A stretch of 64,000 nucleotides of DNA, from NCBI RefSeq assembly GCF_041595635.1, contig NZ_JBFHJW010000016.1, forward strand, positions 6,509-70,508, written 5' to 3'. A model generated the notes under the pieces. It was not told the origin of the DNA, made no database searches, and was given only the letters and a program-made list of their open reading frames with translations. Of this stretch, positions 44,151-53,091 are shown piece after piece. Within the stretch, counting starts at the first letter, position 1. Each line of letters starts with the position of its first letter. The position numbers and the translations under genes are program-made. Origin of the DNA: Labilibaculum sp041595635 (GTDB lineage: Bacteria; Bacteroidota; Bacteroidia; Bacteroidales; Marinifilaceae).

Positions 44151-44166
44151 GCCGATAATACTTATT

Positions 44167-44196
44167 AAAAAGGACGACTGATCAGTCGTCCTTTTT
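44167..44196 (+). terminator. Terminator of the arcC-argF operon
   Basis: A perfect 30-bp palindrome made of AAAAAGGACGACTGA and its complement TCAGTCGTCCTTTTT, followed by five more T. Strong intrinsic terminator 16 bases after the OTC stop. Confidence 0.9.
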
Positions 44197-44259
44197 TTTT
44201 GTGCTTATGTTTTTAATAATTCAATTTTATACCATAAAAACAGGTTTTTTTAAATACTG

Positions 44260-44466
44260 CTAATTTTTAACATATGTTAAATTTTTGAGCTTGGGTAGTT
44301 GTTTTGTCGAGATTTTTCTTTTATTCAGTTCTCTTTTGAAATCGCAGCCACTGCAACCTCCGCCACAGCTCGATTTTTGTTTTGTAAATAGATTTATGAA
44401 ATGATACATCGTATATCCAAAAGCGAAAAGAACAATTAAATAGGTTATAAGTAATTGAAAGCTCAT
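44260..44466 (-). CDS. FeoB-associated Cys-rich membrane protein
   Basis: 68 residues. One N-terminal membrane helix (about 4-26), then the cysteine cluster SCGGGCSGC (33-41) and a basic tail. This is the FeoB-associated small protein often found after feoB; it may help deliver Fe2+. It starts 4 bases after the feoAB stop on the same strand, so it is co-translated. Confidence 0.85.
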   Translation of the reverse strand: MSFQLLITYLIVLFAFGYTMYHFINLFTKQKSSCGGGCSGCDFKRELNKRKISTKQLPKLKNLTYVKN

Positions 44467-44470
44467 AATT

Positions 44471-46978
44471 TTAAAGAATTAAATTTCCAGTTTGATAAAC
44501 GACAAAGGATACTAACCAGGCCAGCCCTGTGGTATAACATACAACAAAAGTTGCCCATTTCCAATTTGCCTCTTTAATAATGGTTGCAATAACCGCTACA
44601 CAGGGAAAGTAAATTAGTATGAAGATCAGAAAGGAAAGAGCCGATAAGCTGGAAAATACATTTTCTCCCGTTCGGTACGAGCCAGTAAATTTCTGATTTT
44701 TTAATTTTTCTCTTAGTCCTTCACTGTTTTCACTTGCACCTTCTCCCTCTTGATACAGAACACCCATAGTGCTTACAACAACTTCTTTGGCAGCAATACC
44801 TGTTAGTATACTCACAGTCATTTTCCAATCGAAACCCAGAGGATGCATTACTGGTGCAACAAATTGACCAATTTGCCCAATATATGATTTCTCCTGTTTT
44901 TCTTCAAGTTTTGAATTTTGGAGTTTTTGAAGCTCCATTTCCTTTTCGAGCAAAAGTTGTTTTGTTTTGCTGTTCTGAGCTAACGACTCGATTTGTCTGT
45001 CGTATTTTTGGGATGTCTGACTAATCATTTGATCGTAATCTTGAGAGAAATCAACTTCTCTTGGAAAATATCCCAGAGCCCAAATAAGAATGGAAGCCAT
45101 AAGGATTACACCTCCCATTTTTTTAAGGTATTGAAAGCCTTTGTTCCACATGTGAATTAAAGTGGATTTAAGTGTTGGTAGGCGATAGGGAGGTAGTTCC
45201 ATAACAAATGGAGCCTCTTTTGATTTAAAAAAGCTCGATTTGAATATCTTAGCAAATACAATGGCTAGAAAAATGCCTAAAGTGTAAATCCCAAATAGGA
45301 CAAAACTGGCATGTTCAGGGAAAAATGTGCCAATAATTAAAATGTAAATAGGAAGTCTGGCACTGCACGACATGAAGGGAGTGATCAGCATGGTGAGTAT
45401 TCTGTCGTTTTTGTTTTCAAGTGTACGAGTAGCCATTAAAGCTGGTACGTTACAGCCAAATCCCATTATTAATGGAATAAATGATTTTCCATGTAAACCA
45501 ATTTTATGCATTAACTTATCCATAATAAAGGCGGCTCGAGCCATATATCCGGTATCTTCCATAAACGAAATAAAGAAGAACAGAATTAGAATATTAGGTA
45601 GAAAAACAATAACTCCTCCAACACCACCAATAATTCCATCTACAAGTAAATCTTTTAGAGGCCCTTCAGACATAAACTGTTCAATAAAGCCTGCAATAGC
45701 ATTAACGCCCATGTCTATCCACTGCATAGGGTATTCACCTAAATTAAAAGTGGCGTAGAACGTTAAGAACATGAACACGAAAAAAATTGGAAAACTGAAT
45801 AGTTTGTGTGTGATAAATGTGTCGATTATCGTTGTTTTTCGTCTTCTTTTAATAGGGCTTTCCCTGTAAGTTTCTTTTAGTGCGCCATCAATAAATCCAT
45901 ATTTTGAATCGGTAATTACAGTTTCGCAAACTTCACCAAATTCATTTTCTATTTTTTGAATTTCTTCTTTAACCTGATTTTTTATGCTGATGTGTTGTTC
46001 GCTTTCCTGAATTGAATAGCGAGCACTTTTGTCCCCTTCTAATAGCTTAATGGCAAGAAACCTAGGTGATGCATTTGTGCAAATCTTAGGGTCCTTCTTT
46101 ATTTTTTCCTGTATTTTATAAATCGATTTTTCAACTGATTTGCCGTAGTTCACATGTATGTGACGAACGATAGGATCTTTGTCTTCGTAAACATCGATTA
46201 CTTTATTGAATAATTTTTTGATGCCAAATCCCTTCGGACTTATGGTAGGAATAATTGGAATGCCAAGCATTTTAGCCAATGCTTTAAATTTTAGAACGGC
46301 ACCTTTTTGTTCCAACTCATCGTACATGTTAAGGGCAATAATAACCTTAATATCCATGTCGATTAATTGGGTTGTGAGGTAAAGGTTTCTTTCTAAGTTA
46401 GAGGCATCTACAACATTAATTACCACATCTGGTTTTTCATTAATGATGTATTTGCGAACAAATAATTCTTCGGGTGAATAAGCAGTTAGCGAGTAGGTTC
46501 CTGGAAGATCGGTGATGTTAAACTGATAACCATTTTGTTTTACTTTTGCTTGTTTTGCATCTACAGTTACCCCGCTGTAATTACCAACATGTTCTTTCGA
46601 TCCAGAGGCATAATTAAACAGGGTTGTTTTTCCGGCATTGGGATTTCCAACCAAGGCTACTTGTATGTTTTTTCCTTTTGTTTTGGCTGATGTTTTAAGA
46701 ATATCATCGTTTATGGTGCCTTCAAAATCAGTTATTTTAAGATTTTTTGCCTCTTCTTTGGTGATGATTTCTATTAGGCTAGCCTCACTTCTTCGCAAAG
46801 AAACTTCGTAGCCCATTATTTGATATTCAACAGGATCTTTTAGTGGTGCATTTTTAATTACAGTAACCTTTTTTCCCTTCACAAAGCCCATTTCGGTAAT
46901 TCTTTTCCGGAATGCACCATGTCCCTGAACTTTTGTTATAATTCCTTCTTGACTATCACTTAACTCGGAAAGCTTCAT
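44471..46978 (-). CDS. feoB: FeoA-FeoB fusion, ferrous iron transporter
   Basis: 835 residues. FeoA SH3-like domain at 1-75, then a linker. The FeoB G domain has GNPNAGKT (111-118), DLPGTYSL and ALNMYDE, then the spacer domain and the membrane permease with about ten helices and the two Gate motifs (FLPNILILFFFISFMEDTGY; MGFGCNVPA). It imports Fe2+ under low oxygen. Fused FeoA is typical of Bacteroidota. It sits upstream of the small Cys-rich partner. The 294-base upstream region holds a dyad that could bind an iron regulator. Confidence 0.95.
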   Translation of the reverse strand: MKLSELSDSQEGIITKVQGHGAFRKRITEMGFVKGKKVTVIKNAPLKDPVEYQIMGYEVSLRRSEASLIEIITKEEAKNLKITDFEGTINDDILKTSAKTKGKNIQVALVGNPNAGKTTLFNYASGSKEHVGNYSGVTVDAKQAKVKQNGYQFNITDLPGTYSLTAYSPEELFVRKYIINEKPDVVINVVDASNLERNLYLTTQLIDMDIKVIIALNMYDELEQKGAVLKFKALAKMLGIPIIPTISPKGFGIKKLFNKVIDVYEDKDPIVRHIHVNYGKSVEKSIYKIQEKIKKDPKICTNASPRFLAIKLLEGDKSARYSIQESEQHISIKNQVKEEIQKIENEFGEVCETVITDSKYGFIDGALKETYRESPIKRRRKTTIIDTFITHKLFSFPIFFVFMFLTFYATFNLGEYPMQWIDMGVNAIAGFIEQFMSEGPLKDLLVDGIIGGVGGVIVFLPNILILFFFISFMEDTGYMARAAFIMDKLMHKIGLHGKSFIPLIMGFGCNVPALMATRTLENKNDRILTMLITPFMSCSARLPIYILIIGTFFPEHASFVLFGIYTLGIFLAIVFAKIFKSSFFKSKEAPFVMELPPYRLPTLKSTLIHMWNKGFQYLKKMGGVILMASILIWALGYFPREVDFSQDYDQMISQTSQKYDRQIESLAQNSKTKQLLLEKEMELQKLQNSKLEEKQEKSYIGQIGQFVAPVMHPLGFDWKMTVSILTGIAAKEVVVSTMGVLYQEGEGASENSEGLREKLKNQKFTGSYRTGENVFSSLSALSFLIFILIYFPCVAVIATIIKEANWKWATFVVCYTTGLAWLVSFVVYQTGNLIL

Positions 46979-47230
46979 TCGTATCTATTAATAATGACGC
47001 ACTTTGCGTTTGCTTATTGTAACTTAGCAATGATCTAATTTTACCTTTCTATTATAAGTGCCAAACCTATAGTAAAAATAGGTGATTCACAATCCCTATA
47101 AGTAGGTATTTTTTTTGTTCTATATGTTTTTAGGTTCACTATAGAATATACGCAAAAGTAAGTGTTTTGGGGGAAAGTGAGTGTTTGCATTCCTCTTTTT
47201 TACTGATATTATTCGAAATGGAGTAAAAAA
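46979..47230 (-). promoter_or_regulatory. Upstream region of feoAB
   Basis: No gene. Contains the dyad ACCTAT (47075-47080) - seven bases - ATAGGT (47088-47093), a 19-bp element of the right size for a DtxR- or Fur-type operator, about 97 bases upstream of the feoAB ATG. The regulator is not known. Confidence 0.4.
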
Positions 47231-47254
47231 AAAGCTGTTCATTTGAACAGCTTT
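47231..47254 (-). terminator. Terminator of the DUF3276 gene
   Basis: AAAGCTGTTC (47231-47240), loop ATTT, GAACAGCTTT (47245-47254), with a run of A on the left that becomes U on the minus-strand transcript. Confidence 0.85.
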
Positions 47255-47272
47255 ATGATTTTGTAGATGGTT

Positions 47273-47668
47273 TTATTCGGTTAGATCTTCGAACTCAATG
47301 CTTGTATAAGGTTTTGAATCAACTCCTTCTAGTGTATTTTCTTGTTCGTGAAACTCTGAATTTTCAAATTCATTTTCATTCATTCCCTTTTCTAAATTAG
47401 TTGATTTTATAAAATCAATCGCCTCTAAAAGTCCATCTGAAAATTTTTCAAAATCTTCCTTGTACAGAAATACTTTATGTTTTTCGAAAGAAAAATTTCC
47501 TTCTTTGTCGTAACGTTTTTTACTTTCGGTAATCGTTAGATAATAGTCGTTTTTCTTTGTTGCTTTAACATCAAAAAAATAAGTCCGTTTCCCTGCTCTA
47601 ACCGCGTTTGAAAAAATTTCATCGTGATTATGTTTTTCAAATCCTTCTTTTTTTTCGTAGCCTTCCAT
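47273..47668 (-). CDS. DUF3276 (PUR-domain) nucleic-acid-binding protein
   Basis: 131 residues from the ATG at 47668 (MEGYEKKEG). The frame extends to a TTG at 47707. The core FSNAVRAGKRTYFFDVKATKKNDYYLTITESKK is the PUR-alpha-like domain of DUF3276, a small single-stranded-nucleic-acid-binding fold seen in Bacteroidota and Spirochaetes. The acidic C-terminal tail is low in complexity. Exact role unknown. Stands alone between feoAB and nusB. Confidence 0.85.
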   Translation of the reverse strand: MEGYEKKEGFEKHNHDEIFSNAVRAGKRTYFFDVKATKKNDYYLTITESKKRYDKEGNFSFEKHKVFLYKEDFEKFSDGLLEAIDFIKSTNLEKGMNENEFENSEFHEQENTLEGVDSKPYTSIEFEDLTE

Positions 47669-47908
47669 TTGAAATAATTTATTATTATTTTGATTTTGTA
47701 TTTTCAAAAATAAAAAAATATACCTATTCTTTTGTATAAATAAGTATTTTATTGAGAAATATAGGGTTATTTAAAATGAGTATGCAAACCTTTCCAATAA
47801 ATTAAGGATTGGGGAAAGCTTTTGTTTTATATGTAAAGTCGTTTGTGTTGGTTGTTTAAATATTTTGTTTTAATTAAGTATTTTCCTTGTTGGCAAGCAA
47901 AAAAAGCC

Positions 47909-47916
47909 TATTTTTG
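47909..47916 (+). promoter_or_regulatory. Candidate -7 box of nusB
   Basis: TATTTTTG (TAnnTTTG) with TTG at 47887-47889, a 19-base spacer, the best-spaced promoter in the window. About 38 bases before the nusB ATG. Confidence 0.6.
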
Positions 47917-47953
47917 CAGCCGAATTAATATAATTTACAAGTTCTTTAAACGT

Positions 47954-48904
47954 ATGATTAGTAGAAGATTGCTTCGTGTTAAGGTGTTACAGGTATTGTA
48001 TGCCTATTATAAAAATCAAGATCGCACAATAGCCAATGCTGAGAAAGAATTATTCTTTAGTGTTGGGAAAGCTTACGATTTGTACCATTACTTACTTCTA
48101 CTTATTGTGGATGTTGCTCTTGTTTCAGAACGAAAAATAGAGAAGTCAAGAGAAAAAATTATTCCATCACATCAGGATTTAAACCCCAATACTCGATTTA
48201 TCGATAATGCTGTAATCAAGCAGCTTGAAGAAAATATTCAGCTAAAAGCGTATGCCAGTTCAAATACGATTAATTGGACTGATCAGGAAGATTACGTGCG
48301 TATTCTACATGATAAATTGATGAATTCTGATCTTTATCGTGAATATATGAATGCTGAAACCTGCACCTATTCTGACGATAAGAAATTTGTTGAAAAGTTC
48401 TATACTCACATTATTGCTGCCGATGAAGATTTTTATGGCGTGATGGAAGAGAAAAGTATCTATTGGAATGACGAGGTTGAATTCATTATTAGTATGGTAG
48501 TGAAAACAATAAAAGGTTTTTCTAAAGATGATGATGTTTACGCTTCATTATTGTCGCTTTACAAGGATAAAGATGATGAGCTTTATGTGAAAACGCTATT
48601 CCGCAAAGCCATTATAAATCACCCTGAACATCTTGAGCTGATTAAGAAGAATACAAAAAATTGGGATTTGGAGCGAATTGCTTACATGGATATTCTGATT
48701 ATGGAATTGGCTCTTACCGAGATTAAGGAGTTTGAGAGTGTTCCTGTAAAAGTAAGTTTTAATGAATATCTCGAAATTGCAAAATTCTATAGTACTGGAA
48801 ATAGTAGCAATTTTATCAACGGAATTCTAGATAAAATGGTTCAAGAATTAAAAGAAAAGGGCGGCATTAAAAAAGTAGGTCGAGGCCTTATTGATGGAAA
48901 ATAG
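47954..48904 (+). CDS. nusB: Transcription antitermination factor NusB, long form
   Basis: 316 residues from the ATG at 47954 (MISRRLLRVKVLQVLYAYY). The upstream frame lies across the promoter and is discarded. The C-terminal part (about 190-310) is the NusB helical domain (ILIMELALTEIKEFESVPVKVSFNEYLEIAKFYS). The N-terminal 180 residues are the extension usual in Bacteroidota. NusB with NusE binds boxA RNA during rRNA transcription. First of the nusB-DUF1573-yajC-ybbR-coaE block. Confidence 0.92.
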   Translation: MISRRLLRVKVLQVLYAYYKNQDRTIANAEKELFFSVGKAYDLYHYLLLLIVDVALVSERKIEKSREKIIPSHQDLNPNTRFIDNAVIKQLEENIQLKAYASSNTINWTDQEDYVRILHDKLMNSDLYREYMNAETCTYSDDKKFVEKFYTHIIAADEDFYGVMEEKSIYWNDEVEFIISMVVKTIKGFSKDDDVYASLLSLYKDKDDELYVKTLFRKAIINHPEHLELIKKNTKNWDLERIAYMDILIMELALTEIKEFESVPVKVSFNEYLEIAKFYSTGNSSNFINGILDKMVQELKEKGGIKKVGRGLIDGK

Positions 48905-48923
48905 GATATTTAGATATTTATAT

Positions 48924-48956
48924 AAAATGCGCTTATCCTTGGGTAATGCGCATTTT
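48924..48956 (+). terminator. Terminator after nusB
   Basis: AAAATGCGC (48924-48932) and GCGCATTTT (48948-48956), 15-nt loop, followed by TT. It may be partial, as the next genes continue in the same direction. Confidence 0.65.
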
Positions 48957-49027
48957 TTATTTTCTTGAAGAAGCCCAATATACTTACGTTAAAATTGATT
49001 ACTTTCGACAACCAAATAGAATAGAGA

Positions 49028-49504
49028 ATGAAGAATAGAATCGTTCATGTTAAAATCATTTGGAATATTTATAAGTTTGTGTTTTTTACTATTTTGTTGG
49101 GTTTAATTGTGCAATGCACCTCAAATAAAAGTACGAAACAAAATCAGCAAGCAACTCGGGAAAAAGTTGCAAAGGAAATTATTCCAACGAAAGGTTTTCC
49201 TAAGTTTGAGTTTAGTGAAGAAATACATAAATTTGGGGAAATTACCGAAGGTGAAATTGTTGTTTGTGATTTCTTTTTTAAGAATGTAGGATCGAAGGAT
49301 CTTGTGATTAATAATATTGAAACCAGTTGTGGTTGTACGGCTGTACAATGGGAGAAAAAACCTATTAGAGTGGGAGAGGAATCGCATTTAACTGTCGAGT
49401 TTAATTCAAAAGGAAGATATGGAATTCAATACAAAGTAATTACCATATTCAGCAACACTTTAACGGGAAGCAAAGAGTTGGTAATTACCGCTCAGGTTAA
49501 TTAG
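49028..49504 (+). CDS. DUF1573 lipoprotein
   Basis: 158 residues. A lipoprotein-like signal ends in VQC (Cys30); the mature part is a single immunoglobulin-like DUF1573 domain (FGEITEGEIVVCDFFFKNVG, then IETSCGCTAVQW). Common in Bacteroidota; function not known, probably cell-envelope. 123 bases after nusB. Confidence 0.8.
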   Translation: MKNRIVHVKIIWNIYKFVFFTILLGLIVQCTSNKSTKQNQQATREKVAKEIIPTKGFPKFEFSEEIHKFGEITEGEIVVCDFFFKNVGSKDLVINNIETSCGCTAVQWEKKPIRVGEESHLTVEFNSKGRYGIQYKVITIFSNTLTGSKELVITAQVN

Positions 49505-49559
49505 AATAATTAGTATTTATATAATAATTTGGCCGTAGGCCTTAAAACTAAGGATTGAA

Positions 49560-49880
49560 ATGGATAATTTATTGAACATCTTATTGATGACGCAACCTCA
49601 AGAGGGGCAAAACCCTATTATGCAATTTGTGCCGCTAATTCTTATCGTAGTGGTATTTTACTTTTTCATGATTCGCCCGCAAATGAAAAAACAAAAGGAA
49701 TTGAAAAAGTTTCGTGATGAATTGAAAAAAGGTGATAAAGTTGTTACCACAGGTGGTATTTATGGAAAAGTTCTTGACATCCAGGAAACTGTAATTATCA
49801 TGGAAGTGGAAGGACAAAATAGATTGAAAATTGATAAAGCAGCAGTTGTTAAAGATATGAGCGATGTTGCTCAAAAATAA
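49560..49880 (+). CDS. yajC: Preprotein translocase subunit YajC
   Basis: 106 residues, one membrane helix (about 21-38), then IRPQMKKQKELKKF and the KKGDKVVTTGGIYGKV phrase of YajC. It associates with SecDF at the Sec translocon. 55 bases after the DUF1573 gene. Confidence 0.92.
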   Translation: MDNLLNILLMTQPQEGQNPIMQFVPLILIVVVFYFFMIRPQMKKQKELKKFRDELKKGDKVVTTGGIYGKVLDIQETVIIMEVEGQNRLKIDKAAVVKDMSDVAQK

Positions 49881-49887
49881 TAATTTC

Positions 49888-49911
49888 GACTGTGCTCTTC
49901 TGGGCACAGTC
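49888..49911 (+). terminator. Terminator-like hairpin after yajC
   Basis: GACTGTGC (49888-49895) and GCACAGTC (49904-49911), 8-nt loop, then TTCTTTT. Only 21 bases separate it from the ybbR start, so read-through or a regulatory role must be possible. Confidence 0.6.
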
Positions 49912-49932
49912 TTCTTTTAAACATTCCTGACA

Positions 49933-50946
49933 TTGGATAGGATAGATCTTAAAAAGGTAAAAGAGGTATTTAGTACCGAAAAAATTGCTTCGAATAAAAA
50001 ACTGCTTGTATATGTTTTTTTTGTTGGAATTGCTACAGTGTTTTGGTTCTTGAATGCTTTAGGAAAGGAGTATACAACTACGGTAAACTATCCGGTGAGT
50101 TATATTAATTTGCCCGAAAATAAAGTTCTTACCAACGAGTTGCCCGAACAATTGTCCTTAAAAGTAAATGCCTTTGGTTTTGATTTAATTCGTTACAAGC
50201 TTAGCACTGCTTTTCTTTCCAATCCATTCGATGTGCGATTTTATACGGGTAACCGAATGGAAAATAGCAATGTCCGTTTCTATTCTCTCGCTACTTCGCA
50301 GATTTTAGGTCGATTTGAGAATGATTTGTCTTCCAGTATTCAATTATTGGCTATTTCTCCGGATACTATCTTATTTGAGTTTTCCCCTATAATTGAGAAA
50401 AAAGTGCCAGTTCACTCTCATGTTACAACTACTTTTGAACAGCAATACATGCTGGATGGTAACATTCACATGAACATTGATAGTATTATAGTGAAAGGAC
50501 CAAGCTCAAAACTCGATAGTGTTACCTCAGTAGAGACTGATGAACTTGTTTTAACAGAGCTAAAGAAAACGACCCACAAGAATGTAGCAATCAAAAAAAT
50601 AGATGGCATTGAATTTTCGCAACCCAAAGTTGAAATTATTGTGCCTGTGGAACAGTTTACAGAAGAGAAAATGACTGTTCCTATCCAGGTTAGTCATCTT
50701 CCAGATTCGCTTTTGCTACGCCTTTTTCCAGGCAATGTAAACCTTCTTTACTTTGTTGGTTTTAAAAAGCACGATCAGGTTTCTGCCGATTTGTTTGATA
50801 TAGAGGTCGATTACAATGATATTTCAGACGGAGGTAGTAATAAATTAGCTCTGAAATTAATTCGCCAGCCAGGGTTTGTATCAAATGTTCGTTTTCATCC
50901 ACAGGAAGTGACCTACTTGATCGAAAAAAAGAAATCATTTAAATAA
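49933..50946 (+). CDS. YbbR-like domain protein
   Basis: 337 residues. One membrane helix (about 25-43) then tandem YbbR-like repeats. Related to CdaR, the activator of diadenylate cyclase in other phyla, but no cyclase is next to it here. The only start is TTG at 49933 (MDRIDLKK); no ATG precedes the membrane helix in frame. It overlaps no other gene and leads into coaE. Confidence 0.8.
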   Translation: MDRIDLKKVKEVFSTEKIASNKKLLVYVFFVGIATVFWFLNALGKEYTTTVNYPVSYINLPENKVLTNELPEQLSLKVNAFGFDLIRYKLSTAFLSNPFDVRFYTGNRMENSNVRFYSLATSQILGRFENDLSSSIQLLAISPDTILFEFSPIIEKKVPVHSHVTTTFEQQYMLDGNIHMNIDSIIVKGPSSKLDSVTSVETDELVLTELKKTTHKNVAIKKIDGIEFSQPKVEIIVPVEQFTEEKMTVPIQVSHLPDSLLLRLFPGNVNLLYFVGFKKHDQVSADLFDIEVDYNDISDGGSNKLALKLIRQPGFVSNVRFHPQEVTYLIEKKKSFK

Positions 50947-50988
50947 ACGACTTCCTTTGATACCGAGGAAGATAAATTAAGGTCGAAA

Positions 50989-51582
50989 ATGTTGAAAATT
51001 GGCTTGACAGGTGGAATTGGTTCTGGTAAATCGATTGTTGCAAAGGCTTTTGGAATAATAGGAGTTCCTGTTTATGTGTCCGATGTTGAGGCCAAACGAC
51101 TGATGAATTCCGATCCAGAAGTTCGTAGATTGCTTATTTCTCGATTTGGGAGTGAAATTTATGATGCTCATTCGAATTTGAAACGAAAATTACTTGCTGA
51201 GATTGTATTCAACGATCGCAACTCGTTACTCGATATTAATGCCATTGTTCATCCTGCTGTACGTTCCGATTTTAATAAATGGTGCGAGCAATTTGCTCAT
51301 CTTCCTTATGTAATTCAAGAATCTGCTATTCTTTTCGATTCTGATCTTTATAGATCATTTGATCAGGTAATTACGGTATCGGCCGACCAGGAGCTAAGAA
51401 TACAGCGCGTGCTTGCTCGAGATGCCAGCACGCGAGAGCAGATAATCGGTAGAATGCGAAACCAACTTCCAGAATCGGTAAGAATCGAAAAGGCAAATTT
51501 TGTGATCTACAATAATACAGATCTGCTCTTTCCCCAAATTAATCTGATCGATAAGAAGATCAAAGCTCTAGCCAAAAGATAG
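50989..51582 (+). CDS. coaE: Dephospho-CoA kinase
   Basis: Last step of coenzyme A synthesis. P-loop GGIGSGKS (8-15), YVSDVEAKRL, HPAVRSDF and the C-terminal RRxR-like REQIIGRMRNQ segment. 197 residues. Ends the conserved nusB-coaE block. Confidence 0.93.
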   Translation: MLKIGLTGGIGSGKSIVAKAFGIIGVPVYVSDVEAKRLMNSDPEVRRLLISRFGSEIYDAHSNLKRKLLAEIVFNDRNSLLDINAIVHPAVRSDFNKWCEQFAHLPYVIQESAILFDSDLYRSFDQVITVSADQELRIQRVLARDASTREQIIGRMRNQLPESVRIEKANFVIYNNTDLLFPQINLIDKKIKALAKR

Positions 51583-51704
51583 ATCCTAATCATGTTAAAC
51601 TTTGTTAATAGAGTCGCTTTTTTAGATGAGTGATTTCTAAATCGATGATCTTTTATTTTCTTTGTTCTCGAATAAAAGGATTGTAATATAATTTATACCA
51701 TAGA

Positions 51705-52424
51705 ATGGGAAAATACGGAAGATGGATTGCGGGAGGATTAGGTTGGGCTTTTTTAGGGCCAATTGGTGGTGTATTAGGATTTATGCTGGGTTCTGCAATT
51801 GATACAGTTGAAATTGACAAAAGAGGTAGAGGAGGATCGACCAGACAAGGTGATTTTTTGGTGAGTTTGCTGATTTTGGTTGCTGCTGTTATGAAAGCAG
51901 ATGGCAAGGTGTTGAAGGTTGAACTTGATTATGTCAAAGGATATTTAGTGAAGAGTTTTGGGGTGGGAAGAGCCAGTGAGGCTATTACCATTCTTCGCGA
52001 TATTTTAAAGCAAACTATTTCTGTTGAGGACGTGTGTGTGCAAATTCAACACAACCTCGATTATTCGTCTCGTTTGCAATTAATGCATTTCCTTTTTGGT
52101 ATAGCTCAAGCCGATGGTAGTGTTTCTAGTCTGGAATTAAGCATTATCGATAAAATATCATACTATTTGGAAATTCAGTCGGCCGATTACAATTCCATTA
52201 AATCAATGTTTGTTCAGTCAACCGAATCAAGTTATAAAATTCTTGGCCTAACTAAAGATGCTTCGGATGATGAAGTGAAAAAAGCTTATCGAAAAATGGC
52301 GGTTAAATATCATCCTGATAAAGTGAGTTATCTGGGAGAAGATGTTCAGGAGGCTGCAAAGGAGAAGTTTCAAAAATTAAGCGAAGCTTTTGAAAAAATA
52401 AAAAAGGAAAGAAGTCTGGTCTAA
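51705..52424 (+). CDS. TerB/DnaJ-domain protein, DjlA-like
   Basis: 239 residues. A Gly-rich N-terminal membrane-active segment (GRWIAGGLGWAFLGPIGGVLG), a TerB-like helical domain in the middle (about 45-165) and a C-terminal J domain with H203-P204-D205 (KYHPDK). This layout matches DjlA, a membrane-anchored Hsp70 co-chaperone. Client unknown. Confidence 0.85.
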   Translation: MGKYGRWIAGGLGWAFLGPIGGVLGFMLGSAIDTVEIDKRGRGGSTRQGDFLVSLLILVAAVMKADGKVLKVELDYVKGYLVKSFGVGRASEAITILRDILKQTISVEDVCVQIQHNLDYSSRLQLMHFLFGIAQADGSVSSLELSIIDKISYYLEIQSADYNSIKSMFVQSTESSYKILGLTKDASDDEVKKAYRKMAVKYHPDKVSYLGEDVQEAAKEKFQKLSEAFEKIKKERSLV

Positions 52425-52483
52425 TCTGGATTAATTCTACGATAAATTGTTGCAAATTTGTTTTTTTAACTACAATTGAATTA

Positions 52484-52491
52484 TAAATTTG
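52484..52491 (+). promoter_or_regulatory. Candidate -7 box of the DUF5606 gene
   Basis: TAAATTTG with TTTG at 52457-52460 (23-base spacer), 25 bases before the ATG. Confidence 0.45.
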
Positions 52492-52516
52492 TGCTTCCAA
52501 ATATAAAATTGAAAAT

Positions 52517-52930
52517 ATGTTGAAAGGAATATTAGCCATATCAGGACATGCGGGCCTTTTTAAAATGGTTTCTAATGCAAAGAATGCCTTAATTGTGGAA
52601 TCTTTGATCGATAAAAAGCGCATGGCGGCATATGCTTCATCGAAAATTAGTTCTTTAGAGGATATCGCCATCTTTACAGAAGAGGGAGATGTGCAATTGG
52701 CAGAGGTTTTTAAAAATATTAAGGAAAAAGAAAAAGGAGAAAAAGCGATTAGTCACAAAGCTTCTGGGAATGAGTTGAAAGCTTATATGTCGGAGGTATT
52801 ACCTAATTATGACGAGGATCGTGTTTATGTTTCCGATATGAAAAAAGTTTTTCAGTGGTATAATATTCTACAGGAGAATAATCTTTTAGATCTAGAGGAA
52901 AGTAAAGAAGAAAAGAAAGAGGAAGAATAA
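52517..52930 (+). CDS. DUF5606 family protein
   Basis: 137 residues, cytoplasmic, with a compact beta-alpha N-terminal domain (MLKGILAISGHAGLFKMVSNAKNALIVESL) and a Glu/Lys-rich tail. Matches the Bacteroidota DUF5606 family as I remember it; function unknown. Follows the DjlA-like gene. Confidence 0.75.
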   Translation: MLKGILAISGHAGLFKMVSNAKNALIVESLIDKKRMAAYASSKISSLEDIAIFTEEGDVQLAEVFKNIKEKEKGEKAISHKASGNELKAYMSEVLPNYDEDRVYVSDMKKVFQWYNILQENNLLDLEESKEEKKEEE

Positions 52931-52948
52931 GCCTCAAAATAAGTAAGG

Positions 52949-52972
52949 AAAGCCGTCTGTTAAGATGGCTTT
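52949..52972 (+). terminator. Terminator of the DUF5606 gene
   Basis: AAAGCCGTCT (52949-52958), loop GTTA, AGATGGCTTT (52963-52972) with one G-T pair, then a run of T. Confidence 0.85.
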
Positions 52973-53067
52973 TTTTTTGTGTTAAACGAAAATAATGGTG
53001 TTATAGGTAGTCGTTCGATAGGGTGTTATGAGCTGTTTGATTTACTAATGATCAATGTAAGACATAG

Positions 53068-53091
53068 AAAAAGAGGCCGAAGCCTCTTTTT
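53068..53091 (-). terminator. Terminator overlapping the end of the DUF4480-like gene
   Basis: AAAAAGAGGC (53068-53077), loop CGAA, GCCTCTTTTT (53082-53091). The right arm reaches the stop codon of the minus-strand gene. Confidence 0.85.

Noticed and set aside
45372..45758. 128-residue plus-strand frame inside feoAB
   Set aside because: Opposite the FeoB permease; composition is an antisense reflection of membrane helices.
52303..52671. 122-residue minus-strand frame over the DjlA-like and DUF5606 genes
   Set aside because: Antisense to two real genes and the promoter between them.
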